From assembly GCF_034531395.1 (NCBI RefSeq), contig NZ_JARVCO010000002.1, forward strand, positions 744,001 through 808,000: 64,000 bases of DNA, given 5' to 3'. The notes beneath the pieces were generated by a model. It saw only the letters and a list, made by a program, of their open reading frames with translations, did no database searches and was not told the DNA's origin. How positions within the stretch are numbered: the stretch's first letter is position 1; every line of letters begins with the position of its first letter. Origin of the DNA: Pontiella agarivorans (GTDB taxonomy: Bacteria > Verrucomicrobiota > Kiritimatiellia > Kiritimatiellales > Pontiellaceae). Shown one piece after another: positions 45,158-54,889 of the stretch. The position numbers were made by a program, and so were the translations under genes.

Positions 45158-45268
45158 TGGCGAAATAAACAGAATATGACGCAACGATTCCGGCGCTTTT
45201 GCTGTACCGGCTTCCGTGCATTCTGCTAAACTCTGCGGAGTTTTTATCGGCGATCAAACGGAGGTGTC

Positions 45269-46414
45269 ATGGCTCAGGTCAGACTTGAAAAAGTCAGTAA
45301 AAAATTTGAGGACGGACAGGCAGTGGTGTCCCGTTTCAACCTTGAAATTTCAAATGGTGAGTTTCTGGTTCTTGTGGGGCCGTCGGGATGCGGAAAATCG
45401 ACAACGCTGCGGATGATTGCCGGGCTGGAAGATGTCAGCGAGGGACGGATTTATATTGGTGATCGCTGTGTAAATGAAATACCGCCTAAGGATCGCGATA
45501 TCGCCATGGTATTTCAGAACTATGCGCTCTATCCACACATGACTGTGTATGACAATATGGCTTTTGGCCTGAAACTGCGGAAGATTTCAAAACAGGAAAT
45601 TCATGAACGGGTCAATCGCGCCGCCCGTATTCTCGACCTTGAAAATCTTCTGAAACGCAAGCCTAAAGCCCTTTCCGGCGGGCAGCGGCAGCGCGTAGCG
45701 ATGGGACGTGCAATAGTCCGGAAACCGGCAGTTTTTCTTTTTGATGAACCGCTCTCAAATCTGGATGCAAAAATGCGGGTGGAAATGCGGAAAGAGATTA
45801 TTCAGTTACACTCTCGCGTGGCCAGTACCATGATCTATGTAACCCACGATCAGATTGAGGCGATGACACTCGGCGACCGAATTTGTGTGATGAATCAGGG
45901 CGTGATTGAGCAGGTCGGCCGGCCGCGTACGATTTTTGATTATCCGGCAACCCTTTTTGTGGCCGGTTTTATCGGAACACCGGCCATGAATATCTTCAGA
46001 GGATCCATAGTTTCCGAAAAAGGTCTTTTTTTTGATGGCGGAACATTCCGCATTCCTGTTCCGCAGGAGCAGGTCCAATTGCTGAAGGCCTATATCGGTC
46101 AGGCCGTCTGTTTCGGGATCCGGCCGCGCGCCCTGAATAAATTGAATGCAGATGAAACTGCAGATTTCATGCTGAGCGGGAAATATGAAATTTCTGAAAT
46201 GATCGGCGAGGAAATTCTGCTTCACATGGTGAGCGGTGAACATCATTTTGTGGCTAGCATACATCCTCATCAGTTCAGCGAAACCGAACCCGCCGAAATC
46301 AGCTTTGGTCTGGACCACCGTTTTGCCCATTTTTTCGATGCAGAAACAGGCCGCAATATCACGTTGCCGGAAAACATTGCCCGCGAAACTCTGATCTCTT
46401 CGACTGAAGCATGA
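45269..46414 (+). CDS. Sugar ABC transporter ATPase (UgpC/MsmK type)
   Basis: This 381-residue ATPase powers a carbohydrate importer. It has Walker [10 protein letters not shown] (about 36-44), signature [19 protein letters not shown] (quoted piece LSGGQRQR), Walker [16 protein letters not shown] and [14 protein letters not shown], plus the C-terminal OB-like regulatory region of the MalK/UgpC group (about 240-375; [14 protein letters not shown]). The ATG follows a strong CGGAGGTG. It overlaps the next permease gene by 4 nt (ATGA). Typical for such ATPases, it may serve several importers. Confidence 0.93.
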   Translation: MAQVRLEKVSKKFEDGQAVVSRFNLEISNGEFLVLVGPSGCGKSTTLRMIAGLEDVSEGRIYIGDRCVNEIPPKDRDIAMVFQNYALYPHMTVYDNMAFGLKLRKISKQEIHERVNRAARILDLENLLKRKPKALSGGQRQRVAMGRAIVRKPAVFLFDEPLSNLDAKMRVEMRKEIIQLHSRVASTMIYVTHDQIEAMTLGDRICVMNQGVIEQVGRPRTIFDYPATLFVAGFIGTPAMNIFRGSIVSEKGLFFDGGTFRIPVPQEQVQLLKAYIGQAVCFGIRPRALNKLNADETADFMLSGKYEISEMIGEEILLHMVSGEHHFVASIHPHQFSETEPAEISFGLDHRFAHFFDAETGRNITLPENIARETLISSTEA

Positions 46415-47280
46415 AACATGAAAGTATAAAAGGATATCTGTTTATCAGCCCGTGGCTCATCGGGTTCCTAATTTTTGTGTTGATTCCCTTTGCGGCCAGT
46501 ATTTATCTGGCCTGTACTGAATATGACATTGTTTCTCCGCCGGTTTGGGTCGGTTCAGAAAACTACCGCCGACTGTTTTTTGACGACCCTCTTTTCTGGA
46601 AATCGCTGGGGGTTACCTTGAAATATGCGCTGATTGCCGTGCCGCTCGGAACCTTTGTCGGAGTTGGACTCGCGCTTCTGCTGAACCTCAATGTACGGGG
46701 CATCCGATTTTACCGCACGGCATTTTATTTGCCTTCCATTGTGCCCATGGTGGCGACATGTGCTGTTTTTTCGTGGGTGCTGAATCCGCAGATCGGACTG
46801 ATGAACAGTATGCTTCGTCTGATTGGGATTGAGGGACCGGCCTGGCTCTCCAGTGAGCCGTGGGCGTTTTATTCGCTGGTGCTCATGTCGCTCTGGTCCG
46901 TTGGTGGAAGTATGGTTATTTATCTCGCCGGTCTGAAAAATATTCCGATATCGCTCTATGAGGCCGCTGTGGTCGATGGGGCCAATGCATGGCAGCGCAC
47001 CGTGCACATCACCCTGCCCATGCTCACACCGGTGATATTTTTTAATGTCATTATGGGAACCATCAATGCATTTCAGTATTTTGCCCAGGCTTTCATTATG
47101 ACGCAGGGCGGTCCCGAAGACAGCACGAGCTTCTATGCGCTGTATCTTTTCAAACGCTCCTGGCGCTATCTTGATATGGGCTATGCCAGTGCCATGGCCT
47201 GGATTCTTTTTGTCATTGTGATGACGATTACTGTTCTTCTGTTTCTGACGCATAAAAAGTGGGTGCATTACGGTGGCTGA
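46411..47280 (+). CDS. Sugar ABC transporter permease, MalF/UgpA type
   Basis: This 289-residue inner-membrane subunit has six hydrophobic segments and the EAA loop [25 protein letters not shown] (quoted piece [12 protein letters not shown]), which docks on the ATPase. MalF/UgpA-type proteins form the channel with a MalG-type partner (48672 gene). Its start overlaps the ATPase stop by 4 nt, and its stop overlaps the binding-protein start by 8 nt. Co-translation is therefore likely. Confidence 0.92.
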   Translation: MKHESIKGYLFISPWLIGFLIFVLIPFAASIYLACTEYDIVSPPVWVGSENYRRLFFDDPLFWKSLGVTLKYALIAVPLGTFVGVGLALLLNLNVRGIRFYRTAFYLPSIVPMVATCAVFSWVLNPQIGLMNSMLRLIGIEGPAWLSSEPWAFYSLVLMSLWSVGGSMVIYLAGLKNIPISLYEAAVVDGANAWQRTVHITLPMLTPVIFFNVIMGTINAFQYFAQAFIMTQGGPEDSTSFYALYLFKRSWRYLDMGYASAMAWILFVIVMTITVLLFLTHKKWVHYGG

Positions 47281-48682
47281 GCGCAGGAAATATCTTAAAA
47301 TTATCACAGCTTCCTTCAGCCTGATTCTGCTGTTTGCATTCCTTATGGGCTGGTTTCTGAAAACGCCGGATGGCCGGAAATATCCAGACCGTGAACCGGT
47401 TTATTTCTGGCACATGTGGACTTCAGGATGGAAAAAGGTTGTGGAGGGCATTTGCGACGATTTTAATCGCAGTCAGGATGAATATGAAGTTATTCCCCTT
47501 TCCATTCCGGCCAACGTTGCGGACTCCAAATTTCTGTTGGCAACCGCTGGCGGTGATCCTCCTGACTGTATGGCCCAGTGGAACCAGGTGATTCCGCAGT
47601 TTGCAGAAAGCCGGCTCATTCTTCCGCTGGATGAATTTATGAGCCCCCGGGAATATCAGTTTTTTCTGGATCACGCCTTCCCGATTGCCCAGAAGATTGC
47701 TTATTTTGAAGGGCGGCATTATTGCATGCCGCTGGCCCTGGATGTGCGTGCGTGCTATTACCGGCTCGATCATCTTCGCGAAGAAGGCCTCCTGCCCGAC
47801 TCTGCTCCGGCGCAGATAAGCAATAGAGCCGAATATCAGGAAATGCTGAAATATATGCCGCGCAGCATGGAACAACTGGTCACATGGGGCTGGCAGCTCC
47901 ATCGATTCGATGAAAAAGGGCGGCTCGCGCGCCTCGGTTTTATCCCGCAATGGTTCCGGATGATTGCGCCGCTTTTCGGCGGCGGTTTTTATAACTGGGA
48001 AAACGGTGAACTGACGCTGAATACGCCTGAAAATCTTCGGGCACTCGAATATATAACGGAAAAAAATAAAGTCATCGGGTTTGACCGCCTGTTGCGTTTT
48101 CGATCATCGCTGACGGGAAAACACGGGGCGGACTGGCCCTTTGCTGTTGGCAAACGTTCAATTACGATTGACGGTCAATGGCGGGTTTCCCAGCTGGAAA
48201 AATATGCCCCCGATCTCCCCTACATGACCGCGCCGCTGCCTCCTCCGCGTGAAGGAGGAAAAGAAGAAGCCGGCTGGGTTCACGGTAATTTCATGATTGT
48301 TCCTGTCGGCTCCAAAAATCCGCAGGGAGCCTGGGCTTTTATTAAATTCTGGACGGGTTTCGATGACCCCGAACACGCGGCGGTTCATTATACAAAAGCG
48401 GGCTGGCTTCCGCCGTTGCCCCAGATTGCACAGTCCGGTGTTTTCACGCGTTACGTTGAAAATCACCCGCAGTTTGAAACGTTTATCAATCTGCTCGACA
48501 GTCCGAACATGGAGCCGACCCCGCCGGTCCCTTTTCAACTGCTGCTTTATGATATGATTAAAAGAGCTGACGAATCCGCTACGCGTGGGAACATGACCCC
48601 CCGGCAGGCTCTTGAGAACCTCGAAGAGGGCGTGAATAACGAACTTAGACGACGTAAAAAGGCGGTGCAGGATGAAAAATAA
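47273..48682 (+). CDS. Extracellular sugar-binding protein, membrane-anchored
   Basis: This 469-residue solute-binding protein belongs to the family that serves UgpAE/MalFG-type permeases (VYFWHMWTSGWKKVVEGI, AGGDPPDCMAQWNQVIPQFAESRLILPLDEFM; quoted pieces YFWHMWTSGWKKVVE and PPDCMAQWNQVIP). The GTG start gives an N-terminus with a hydrophobic helix (about 9-29) but no lipobox Cys, so it is probably held in the inner membrane by an uncleaved anchor. The gene sits between the two permease genes and overlaps both (8 and 11 nt). A separate periplasmic form is not encoded here. Confidence 0.88.
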   Translation: MAERRKYLKIITASFSLILLFAFLMGWFLKTPDGRKYPDREPVYFWHMWTSGWKKVVEGICDDFNRSQDEYEVIPLSIPANVADSKFLLATAGGDPPDCMAQWNQVIPQFAESRLILPLDEFMSPREYQFFLDHAFPIAQKIAYFEGRHYCMPLALDVRACYYRLDHLREEGLLPDSAPAQISNRAEYQEMLKYMPRSMEQLVTWGWQLHRFDEKGRLARLGFIPQWFRMIAPLFGGGFYNWENGELTLNTPENLRALEYITEKNKVIGFDRLLRFRSSLTGKHGADWPFAVGKRSITIDGQWRVSQLEKYAPDLPYMTAPLPPPREGGKEEAGWVHGNFMIVPVGSKNPQGAWAFIKFWTGFDDPEHAAVHYTKAGWLPPLPQIAQSGVFTRYVENHPQFETFINLLDSPNMEPTPPVPFQLLLYDMIKRADESATRGNMTPRQALENLEEGVNNELRRRKKAVQDEK

Positions 48683-49544
48683 ATCGCCGCTCGATCTTTC
48701 CCGCAGGCAGAAAGTGATTACACATTTTATCCTGATTGCGCTCTGTATTCCCTTCATTATGCCGCTGATCTGGATGATTTCCACTTCGCTTAAATCAAAC
48801 GAAGATATTTTTCCGCAGGCCGATGAAGCTGCCGTTACGTTCAGCCTTTCATCTGTAATTCCGGAAAAACCGCAATGGTCAAACTATCAGGCCGCCTGGC
48901 AGACCGGGCCGTTTGCACGTTATCTGCGCAACACCCTCTTGCTTTGCACTCTGAATGTAATTGGGGCCGTTTTTTCGAGCGCAATGGTCGCCTATGGATT
49001 TGCCCGCCTGCGTTTTCCTGGAAAAGAATTTCTCTTCATTCTGCTCATCTCATCCATGGCTCTGCCACGCCATGTCACCATGATTCCGCTGTTTACCATT
49101 TTCAAAAACCTCGGCTGGTACGGAACCATGCTGCCGCTCATTGTGCCGGCTTTCTTTGCCAACCCCTTCTATGTCTTTCTGCTGCGCCAGTTTTTTCAGA
49201 CCATTCCGGCCAATCTTGCCGAAGCCGGCACCATTGACGGAGCTGGAGAATTCAGGATTTTTTCTCAGATTATGCTGCCGCTCGCCCGCCCGGCACTGGT
49301 AACCTGTGCCCTCTTCCAGTTTCTCTCCACTTGGAACGATTTTTTCGGGCCGCTGCTCTATCTGAACGACCCAAAGCACTATACGGTCGCTTACGGACTT
49401 CAGCAGTTTATGGGAACTCACGGCAGTGAATGGACGCAGCTGATGGCGGCGGCTACCCTCTTTACCCTGCCTATTGTTTTGCTGTTTTTCCGTGCCCAGA
49501 AAGTATTTATCCGCGGAATCTCAACAACGGGTTCAAGCGGATAA
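48672..49544 (+). CDS. Sugar ABC transporter permease, MalG/UgpE type
   Basis: This 290-residue inner-membrane subunit has six hydrophobic segments and the EAA-type loop NLAEAGTIDGAGEFRIFSQIMLPLARPALVT (quoted piece LAEAGTIDGAGEF). It pairs with the 46411 permease. Start ATG at 48672 overlaps the binding-protein gene by 11 nt. It ends the transporter unit, 59 bp before the XylR-like regulator. Confidence 0.92.
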   Translation: MKNKSPLDLSRRQKVITHFILIALCIPFIMPLIWMISTSLKSNEDIFPQADEAAVTFSLSSVIPEKPQWSNYQAAWQTGPFARYLRNTLLLCTLNVIGAVFSSAMVAYGFARLRFPGKEFLFILLISSMALPRHVTMIPLFTIFKNLGWYGTMLPLIVPAFFANPFYVFLLRQFFQTIPANLAEAGTIDGAGEFRIFSQIMLPLARPALVTCALFQFLSTWNDFFGPLLYLNDPKHYTVAYGLQQFMGTHGSEWTQLMAAATLFTLPIVLLFFRAQKVFIRGISTTGSSG

Positions 49545-49603
49545 ACCATTTCCTGTTCGTGGAAAACTTGATTGATCGCATGTCCTGTGCAATATTTCGC
49601 CAC

Positions 49604-50752
49604 ATGCCTAAAAGGAATGAGATTTTGCAGGTGGCCATTATGGTCAGTACCTCCAGCGCATGGGGTCGCAGGATTGTTAAAGGAATTCTGACCTATGCCA
49701 ATGAGGTCGGTCCTTGGCACATCTGGGTAAGCTCCTCTACAGAAAGCAATCTGAGAGAACTGCCGAAAGGTTGGCGCGGTGATGGAATTATAGGCCGTGT
49801 GGTATCAAATGATCTTGCTGAAGAACTAGAAGAACTGAACCTGCCCATCGTAAACGTCGGCGATGTTCCGCTGAATGGATATGCCTTCCCCTGTGTACGG
49901 ACCGACGATGCCGCGGCCACCAAAATGGCGGCCGATCATCTGGTAAACCGTGGTTTCAAATCCATCGCCTATGTGGGATCCAGTCACAATCCCAATCCGC
50001 TCTGGTATGGCAAAGCGTTTAAACGGGCACTTGAAAAATACGATCTCGACAGTCAGGATTTCTACTTGGAGGGTCCCTTTGAGGAGGAATACGAACGTCT
50101 GTCGGCCTGGCTGAAGGAGCTTCCAAAACCCACCGGCCTGCTGGTCTGGGGCCATGGCAACGGTCGGTTTGTGGTTGATCTGTGCATGAGCGTCGGGATC
50201 GCTGTTCCGCACGACATCGCCATTCTCTGCGGGAGCTACGACGAACTGCTCAGCCACGCTTGTTTTCCCGCTCTTTCCGGGATCAACAGTCCCACGGAGC
50301 AGATCGGTTACAAAGCGGCTGAGCTGATGCATCGTATGCTGCAAGGTAAAAAAGTTCCGGCCGAAACAATCTATCTTCCGCCGCTCGGGGTTGTTGACCG
50401 TCTCTCAACCGATACTCTGGCTGTGGACGATCCCAAGCTGGTAAAAGTAGTCAATTTCATAAAAGATCACGCTTTTGAATCCATCACGATGGCCGATATT
50501 CTGAAAGAAGTTCCGATGGCCCGCCGCTCCCTTGAACGGCGGTTTATGCAGATGTTCGGCCGATCGCCTATTGATGAAATTCGCCGGTTGCGTATCAATA
50601 AAGCCCGTCAGCTTTTAGCTGAAACCGATTTGCCGATGCAGGATATTGCCGAGGCCTGCGGGTTTGCCACCTATAATTATCTGACCCACGTATTCAAACA
50701 GGTCACGGGGTCAACCCCGCGAGACTATCGCAAGAAAATGCGTGTGTTCTAA
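49604..50752 (+). CDS. XylR-like regulator: sugar-binding domain plus AraC HTH
   Basis: This 382-residue regulator has an N-terminal LacI/periplasmic-binding-type domain (about 5-275; LQVAIMVSTSSAWGRRIVKGIL, DDAAATKMAADHLVNRGF) joined to a C-terminal AraC double HTH (about 285-380; SITMADILKEVPMARRSLERRFMQMFGRSPIDEIRRLR, quoted pieces VPMARRSLERRF and PIDEIRRLR). This is the domain order of xylose-operon regulator XylR. The ATG at 49604 is preferred; an in-frame ATG at 49580 is also possible. Its place directly after the sugar transporter suggests that it controls it in response to an imported sugar. Confidence 0.9.
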   Translation: MPKRNEILQVAIMVSTSSAWGRRIVKGILTYANEVGPWHIWVSSSTESNLRELPKGWRGDGIIGRVVSNDLAEELEELNLPIVNVGDVPLNGYAFPCVRTDDAAATKMAADHLVNRGFKSIAYVGSSHNPNPLWYGKAFKRALEKYDLDSQDFYLEGPFEEEYERLSAWLKELPKPTGLLVWGHGNGRFVVDLCMSVGIAVPHDIAILCGSYDELLSHACFPALSGINSPTEQIGYKAAELMHRMLQGKKVPAETIYLPPLGVVDRLSTDTLAVDDPKLVKVVNFIKDHAFESITMADILKEVPMARRSLERRFMQMFGRSPIDEIRRLRINKARQLLAETDLPMQDIAEACGFATYNYLTHVFKQVTGSTPRDYRKKMRVF

Positions 50753-50855
50753 GTTTTTGCATTGTCAAAATTTAATATATTAATTCCGCGATCGCCTATA
50801 TGGTTCCTTTATCTTTTGGTCTATAATTTCAAGCCTAAATTAAAGGGATCAAGAG

Positions 50856-51593
50856 ATGAATAAATACCACTTAGTTTCAGCCGTCCTTTTTTCTGTCAGT
50901 ATGGTTTGGGGAGAAACCAGTTTGTTTTCTGAAAAAGGCGGTTTTCAGTCGGGAAATCTCAACGGACAGCAGGGTTGGATTTCTGAAGCGGGTTATATAG
51001 ACACGGACGCCGAAGCTTTCATTCTGAGTCCGGATATCTGGAAATCTTCATTCTGTGGCGACACGGTCAATATGCTCAAAAATACCTCCTGCACGGTCTC
51101 CGCAGATTTCAGCTTCACTGTAAGCGGCAAGGGAGGATCCGATATTTTCAGTTTACTGGTTAACAATCAACCGAAGGGAGCAGGCTGTCTGCGAGGCCTG
51201 TTTGCGCGGACTCCGAGGAGTGATAAGTATAAATTCGGATTCAAGACCACAGAAAATAAACTCTATCTATCTGATCCGGTGCCGGCAGCAAAAATGGGAC
51301 TTGCAAACAGTGATGTATCGGACCGCCTGATCATGAATATGACCATGAAAAAAGGAGAAACAAGTGCTGGATGGAAGATACAGGTGGAGCTGTTGAACGC
51401 TCGAACCGGCGCATTGCTGTCTAAGCTGACTGAGAGTGATATCAAGTTAAGTGATTCCTTCTTTTCAGCCGATCTGTATGGCGGATTTTCTTCTTCCCGT
51501 GGCGATTCAGAAACCGGAACCTGTAATCGCAGTGTTCACCTTTTCTCCTTTGATGGAGACCAGGACACCGCCACGCTGTCCTTCATTCTCTGA
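50856..51593 (+). CDS. Secreted protein of unknown function
   Basis: This 245-residue protein has a signal peptide (MNKYHLVSAVLFSVSMVWG) and otherwise a beta-rich sequence resembling a lectin-like or concanavalin-type fold (SLFSEKGGFQSGNLNGQQGW; TVSADFSFTVSGKGGSDIFSLLVNN). No catalytic motif is recognised, and it ends without the PEP-CTERM sorting tail that often follows such sequences in PVC bacteria. A perfect TATAAT (50822-50827) lies upstream. It stands between the XylR-like gene and a convergent glycosidase; a glycan-binding role is an inference. Confidence 0.75.
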   Translation: MNKYHLVSAVLFSVSMVWGETSLFSEKGGFQSGNLNGQQGWISEAGYIDTDAEAFILSPDIWKSSFCGDTVNMLKNTSCTVSADFSFTVSGKGGSDIFSLLVNNQPKGAGCLRGLFARTPRSDKYKFGFKTTENKLYLSDPVPAAKMGLANSDVSDRLIMNMTMKKGETSAGWKIQVELLNARTGALLSKLTESDIKLSDSFFSADLYGGFSSSRGDSETGTCNRSVHLFSFDGDQDTATLSFIL

Positions 51594-51743
51594 ATGGTTA
51601 AATTGCGCATATCAAAGACGTAAAGGCATATAGGCAAATAACCGTCATCCCCGCTATATTCTCCTTAACGAATGCACAAATGTGCGGACGTTAAATATCA
51701 ATCTCCTCAAAAAACGAGAAGCTTTTGTTGGGTTCTTGTTTGT

Positions 51744-51784
51744 CGGCGTAAGGTTTCCTCCTCTTTTCCTTACGCCGTTTTTTT
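51744..51784 (+). terminator. Rho-independent terminator
   Basis: CGGCGTAAGG (51744-51753) pairs perfectly with CCTTACGCCG (51768-51777) and is followed by TTTTTTT. It ends the plus-strand unit containing the secreted protein and lies against the convergent GH gene's stop at 51783. Confidence 0.93.
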
Positions 51785-53231
51785 ATGCCTCGAAGAAATC
51801 TGAAACGATTCTTCGTTCGCCCTGATCATAGTTCCAAAGATACTCTCCTGTGGCGTCGACACATTTTTGACTGATGTGGTGCGGCAAAACAGAGACCAGA
51901 GGATAACCGGTTTTACCCTTATACATCGCCAGATGTTTGAGATAGTTCGCCTCCGTCAGCGCCTGAGCTCCCGTATCATTCCCGCCGATATGATCCAAAT
52001 TGATCGCACGGCCGGGCGCGGATTTATACGTCACGGTATAATGCGATTTTACCCGGCCGGGCCAGTCATACTTCGGATTCATCCAGATGTCGTTGGTCCG
52101 GTTGACATCAGCAAAGGGAGCAAAGAAAATATCCGGAACATGGAATTCCATTTCCAGTTCGGGGTCAATCAGCTTGGCCGCGCGATACAGTGCTTTATGA
52201 ATATGCAGCATGTCCGATTTGGTATTGTAGGACATATCAATTTTGAACTTTTTAACGCCCATTTTCTGATACCGTCCGATCACTTCCAAAGCATAGCTGA
52301 AAATATCGGCTTTCGGATTCAGCCAACGCTCTGCATTCGGCTTCACCGCTCTTCCGGCACTCCAGTTTCCGAGTATTTCCGGATACCGTTTCCCGATGAT
52401 ACTGTTATGATGCACCTTCGGGAAACCGATCCACAATCCAGGTGTAAAGCCGGCCTCGCTAATCATACGCATGGTTTTTTCAAAGTCAGGAAACGTTTTT
52501 GGATCCGGCTCCCATGAGCCAAACCCCGACTCCAGCGTGCCATCCGGAAAAACGCTCCAGCCGTGATCCAGCGTCAGCTTGCCTTTCGGATAATCAAACT
52601 CAATGAGTTTATCAATATAGGCTTTCACAAAATCGTGACTCAGCAGCTTGAAATGTCCCCGCCGAACCTTGCTTTGCACTTTCTGTTCCACCCAGGTGCA
52701 ATACTCCACATCCGACCAGAACGCCGGATAATCTTCCAAGGGTTGGAAATTCAGTCGCTGCATCATCAAGGAATTATATTTTTTCCACGCCGCGTCGCCG
52801 CCCTTCTCCACAAAAATTTCCTGCCCCTCAGGCACCGACACCGTCAGGGTCTGTTTCCCGTCGAACGCAAACGTAGATTGTTCAAACCCGAAGGTCGTCA
52901 TAAATCCGACAAACTGTCCGACAGAATCCATAATCACCGGCGATCCAGACATTCCCGAAGCATTGATTGTGAACGGATTATGTTCGAAAGGCGTGCTTAT
53001 ATAATAATGCCCGCCACCGCCTTTTTCCGCTGCACTGGAAAGACTGTGATACGGACAGAACAGCGGCGGCTTCATCTTGATTTGCACGCGCTCCAGTTTG
53101 CGGTCACCTTTAATGGTCGTTGCCGAGGCATAGCTGTCTTCAGATTTTTCCACCTTGGCGGCGGCCCGTACCGAGCCAGCCGTCGCCAGGCCCGCACCGG
53201 CAATCTTCATCATTGCACGTCTGTTTTCCAT
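51783..53231 (-). CDS. Tat-exported clan GH-D-like glycosidase
   Basis: This 482-residue protein begins with a Tat-like signal (MENRRAMMKIAGAGLATAG). Residues about 200-470 resemble the TIM barrel of GH36/GH31-type alpha-glycosidases: WSVFPDGTLESGFGSWEPDPKTFPDF, FTPGLWIGFP and the catalytic-type KFKIDMSYNTKSD with likely nucleophile Asp332. It is shorter than most GH36 enzymes and has little of the N-terminal super-sandwich. The substrate could be an alpha-galactoside, consistent with the algal galactan context. It is last in the minus-strand operon, 17 bp after GH29. One palindromic repeat lies inside. Confidence 0.65.
   Translation of the reverse strand: MENRRAMMKIAGAGLATAGSVRAAAKVEKSEDSYASATTIKGDRKLERVQIKMKPPLFCPYHSLSSAAEKGGGGHYYISTPFEHNPFTINASGMSGSPVIMDSVGQFVGFMTTFGFEQSTFAFDGKQTLTVSVPEGQEIFVEKGGDAAWKKYNSLMMQRLNFQPLEDYPAFWSDVEYCTWVEQKVQSKVRRGHFKLLSHDFVKAYIDKLIEFDYPKGKLTLDHGWSVFPDGTLESGFGSWEPDPKTFPDFEKTMRMISEAGFTPGLWIGFPKVHHNSIIGKRYPEILGNWSAGRAVKPNAERWLNPKADIFSYALEVIGRYQKMGVKKFKIDMSYNTKSDMLHIHKALYRAAKLIDPELEMEFHVPDIFFAPFADVNRTNDIWMNPKYDWPGRVKSHYTVTYKSAPGRAINLDHIGGNDTGAQALTEANYLKHLAMYKGKTGYPLVSVLPHHISQKCVDATGEYLWNYDQGERRIVSDFFEA
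52734..52748. repeat. TTCCARNNNYTGGAA copy in GH-D-like gene
   Basis: TTCCAAGGGTTGGAA has exact arms and encodes F-Q-P-L-E on the minus strand. Confidence 0.65.
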
Positions 53232-53248
53232 ATGTTCACTCCTTAAAT

Positions 53249-54883
53249 TTAATGTTCAATTGTGAGGGGGCCGGGGGAGGCAATCTGATTGCGGAAAGCA
53301 ATGCGGATCGGATAGGCAAAACCGTAATCCGGCTGTTTCTTCAGGGTAATGATCATCCCGTTATCAGACGCAGTCCAGTCGAGCTCGCCTTTTGTTCCGA
53401 GCAGCGTTACCGACTTCACTCCCGAAAGATCAACACCTGCCAGAGTTTTGATGCGTGCTTTATTGCCCGGCCATTTCAGCAATGTGGCATAAAGTACGGT
53501 ATTATTTTTATTTCGCGTAAACCGGATATCGTCTTCCGTCGCAATCATTTTTTTACGGCCGTGTTCATCCTTCTCAAACCACTGATTACCCACTTCACCA
53601 TAAACCTCGTAAGGCCGTGTGGCATAAACCGCTTCGCCGTTAATTTTGAGCCAGCCGCCCAGCTCCCGCATCATCTTCTTCTGATCCTCAGGAAAGGTGC
53701 CGTCTGCTTTCGGTGCAAACGACAGCATCAGTACGCCGCGTTTGCTGATAATATCCATCAGCTGATCCACAATAGTATTGGTCGGTTTGATGGCCACACC
53801 GGGAACATAACTCCAGTTATGATCGTCATATACACAGTCATCTGTCTGCCAGACCATATCGCCGATTTTATCCATACCGCCGCGTTCGTAATCGCGTACC
53901 GCCGAACCCGGTTTGTACCAGCGCGATTTGTAATTCAGTACCACGCCCGGTGCTCCGTACTCACCTTTTCCCCAAGCAACAGCCTGATTGTAGTAATGCG
54001 CGCCAAATTCGCGCCGTCCCGGCTCGTATTCATCGAGCCGATGTCCCCAGTCAAAATAATAAAGATCCGGATGATACAGATCCGCCAGTTCCTTCGTGCG
54101 GTCAATCCACCGCTGCACATCCCGCGGGCTCGGCCGAATTTTATCGCGGGTACGCGCAAACCAGGCCCATCGCCCTTTGTTTTCGGTCTGCTCCTCCGGT
54201 TTCACCCGTGCGTTTTCAAGCCCCTCTTCAAGCATAATCGGGTCACCGTACAGATCCCGATTTGCCGGATCCTTTGCATCGTAACCGTTAATATGGTTCC
54301 ACTGGAAAAACTGCACATTAAATGCTGTATGATTGGAGACGCCGAACTTCAGTCCCTTTTTACGCACCGCCTTTTCCACTTCGCCCACCAGGTCACGTTT
54401 CGGGCCCATATTGACCGAGTTCCATTTGGACAGTTTGGTGTCCCACAGGCAGAAACAGTCATGGTGCGCTCCCATCATCGTGAAAAATTTGGCACCGCCC
54501 ATCACACAGAGATCCGCCCATTCATCCGCATCAAAGTGTTCCGCTTTGAACATCGGAATAAAATCCTTATAACCGAATGTGCCGGGATCACCATACGTTT
54601 CCCGATGGTGCCGTGCCGTCGCCAGCCCCTGATCATGCCGAGTACTTTGGCCTTCGCGCACATACATCCAGCGGCCGTACCATTCGCCCGCATGATCCCC
54701 CATAAACGCCGGTACCGAATAAACGCCCCAGTGCACCCAGAACCCCAGCTTGGCATCTTCATACCACTCCGGCGCTTCATAATTCACCAGGGATTCCCAG
54801 GTCGGTTCATATTCTTTCGCAGCACATATTCCGGATATGGAAAGTGCGGCCAGTCCTGCCGTACACCATTTGATTCGCATCAT
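53249..54883 (-). CDS. GH29 alpha-L-fucosidase/alpha-L-galactosidase
   Basis: This 544-residue enzyme has a signal peptide (MMRIKWCTAGLAALSISGICAA) and a GH29 TIM barrel: PEWYEDAKLGFWVHWGVYSVPAF, GAKFFTMMGAHHDCFCLWDTK, and the nucleophile segment DLYYFDWGHR with Asp278. GH29 exo-enzymes cut alpha-L-fucosides, and some act on alpha-L-galactose, the 6-OH relative found in agar-type galactans. The second possibility fits the neighbours. The start follows AGGAGATT, which overlaps the stop of the upstream gene (7-bp gap). Confidence 0.92.
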   Translation of the reverse strand: MMRIKWCTAGLAALSISGICAAKEYEPTWESLVNYEAPEWYEDAKLGFWVHWGVYSVPAFMGDHAGEWYGRWMYVREGQSTRHDQGLATARHHRETYGDPGTFGYKDFIPMFKAEHFDADEWADLCVMGGAKFFTMMGAHHDCFCLWDTKLSKWNSVNMGPKRDLVGEVEKAVRKKGLKFGVSNHTAFNVQFFQWNHINGYDAKDPANRDLYGDPIMLEEGLENARVKPEEQTENKGRWAWFARTRDKIRPSPRDVQRWIDRTKELADLYHPDLYYFDWGHRLDEYEPGRREFGAHYYNQAVAWGKGEYGAPGVVLNYKSRWYKPGSAVRDYERGGMDKIGDMVWQTDDCVYDDHNWSYVPGVAIKPTNTIVDQLMDIISKRGVLMLSFAPKADGTFPEDQKKMMRELGGWLKINGEAVYATRPYEVYGEVGNQWFEKDEHGRKKMIATEDDIRFTRNKNNTVLYATLLKWPGNKARIKTLAGVDLSGVKSVTLLGTKGELDWTASDNGMIITLKKQPDYGFAYPIRIAFRNQIASPGPLTIEH

Positions 54884-54889
54884 AATCTC

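Noticed and set aside
52139-52150. TGGAATTCCA palindrome in the GH-D-like gene
   Set aside because: The arms are in inverse order (TGGAA then TTCCA) without the 5-bp spacer, so it is a different, chance-level palindrome.
54295-54310. TTCCACTGGAA, resembling the dispersed palindrome
   Set aside because: The spacer is 1 bp rather than 5 bp, so it is not counted with the 18 copies.
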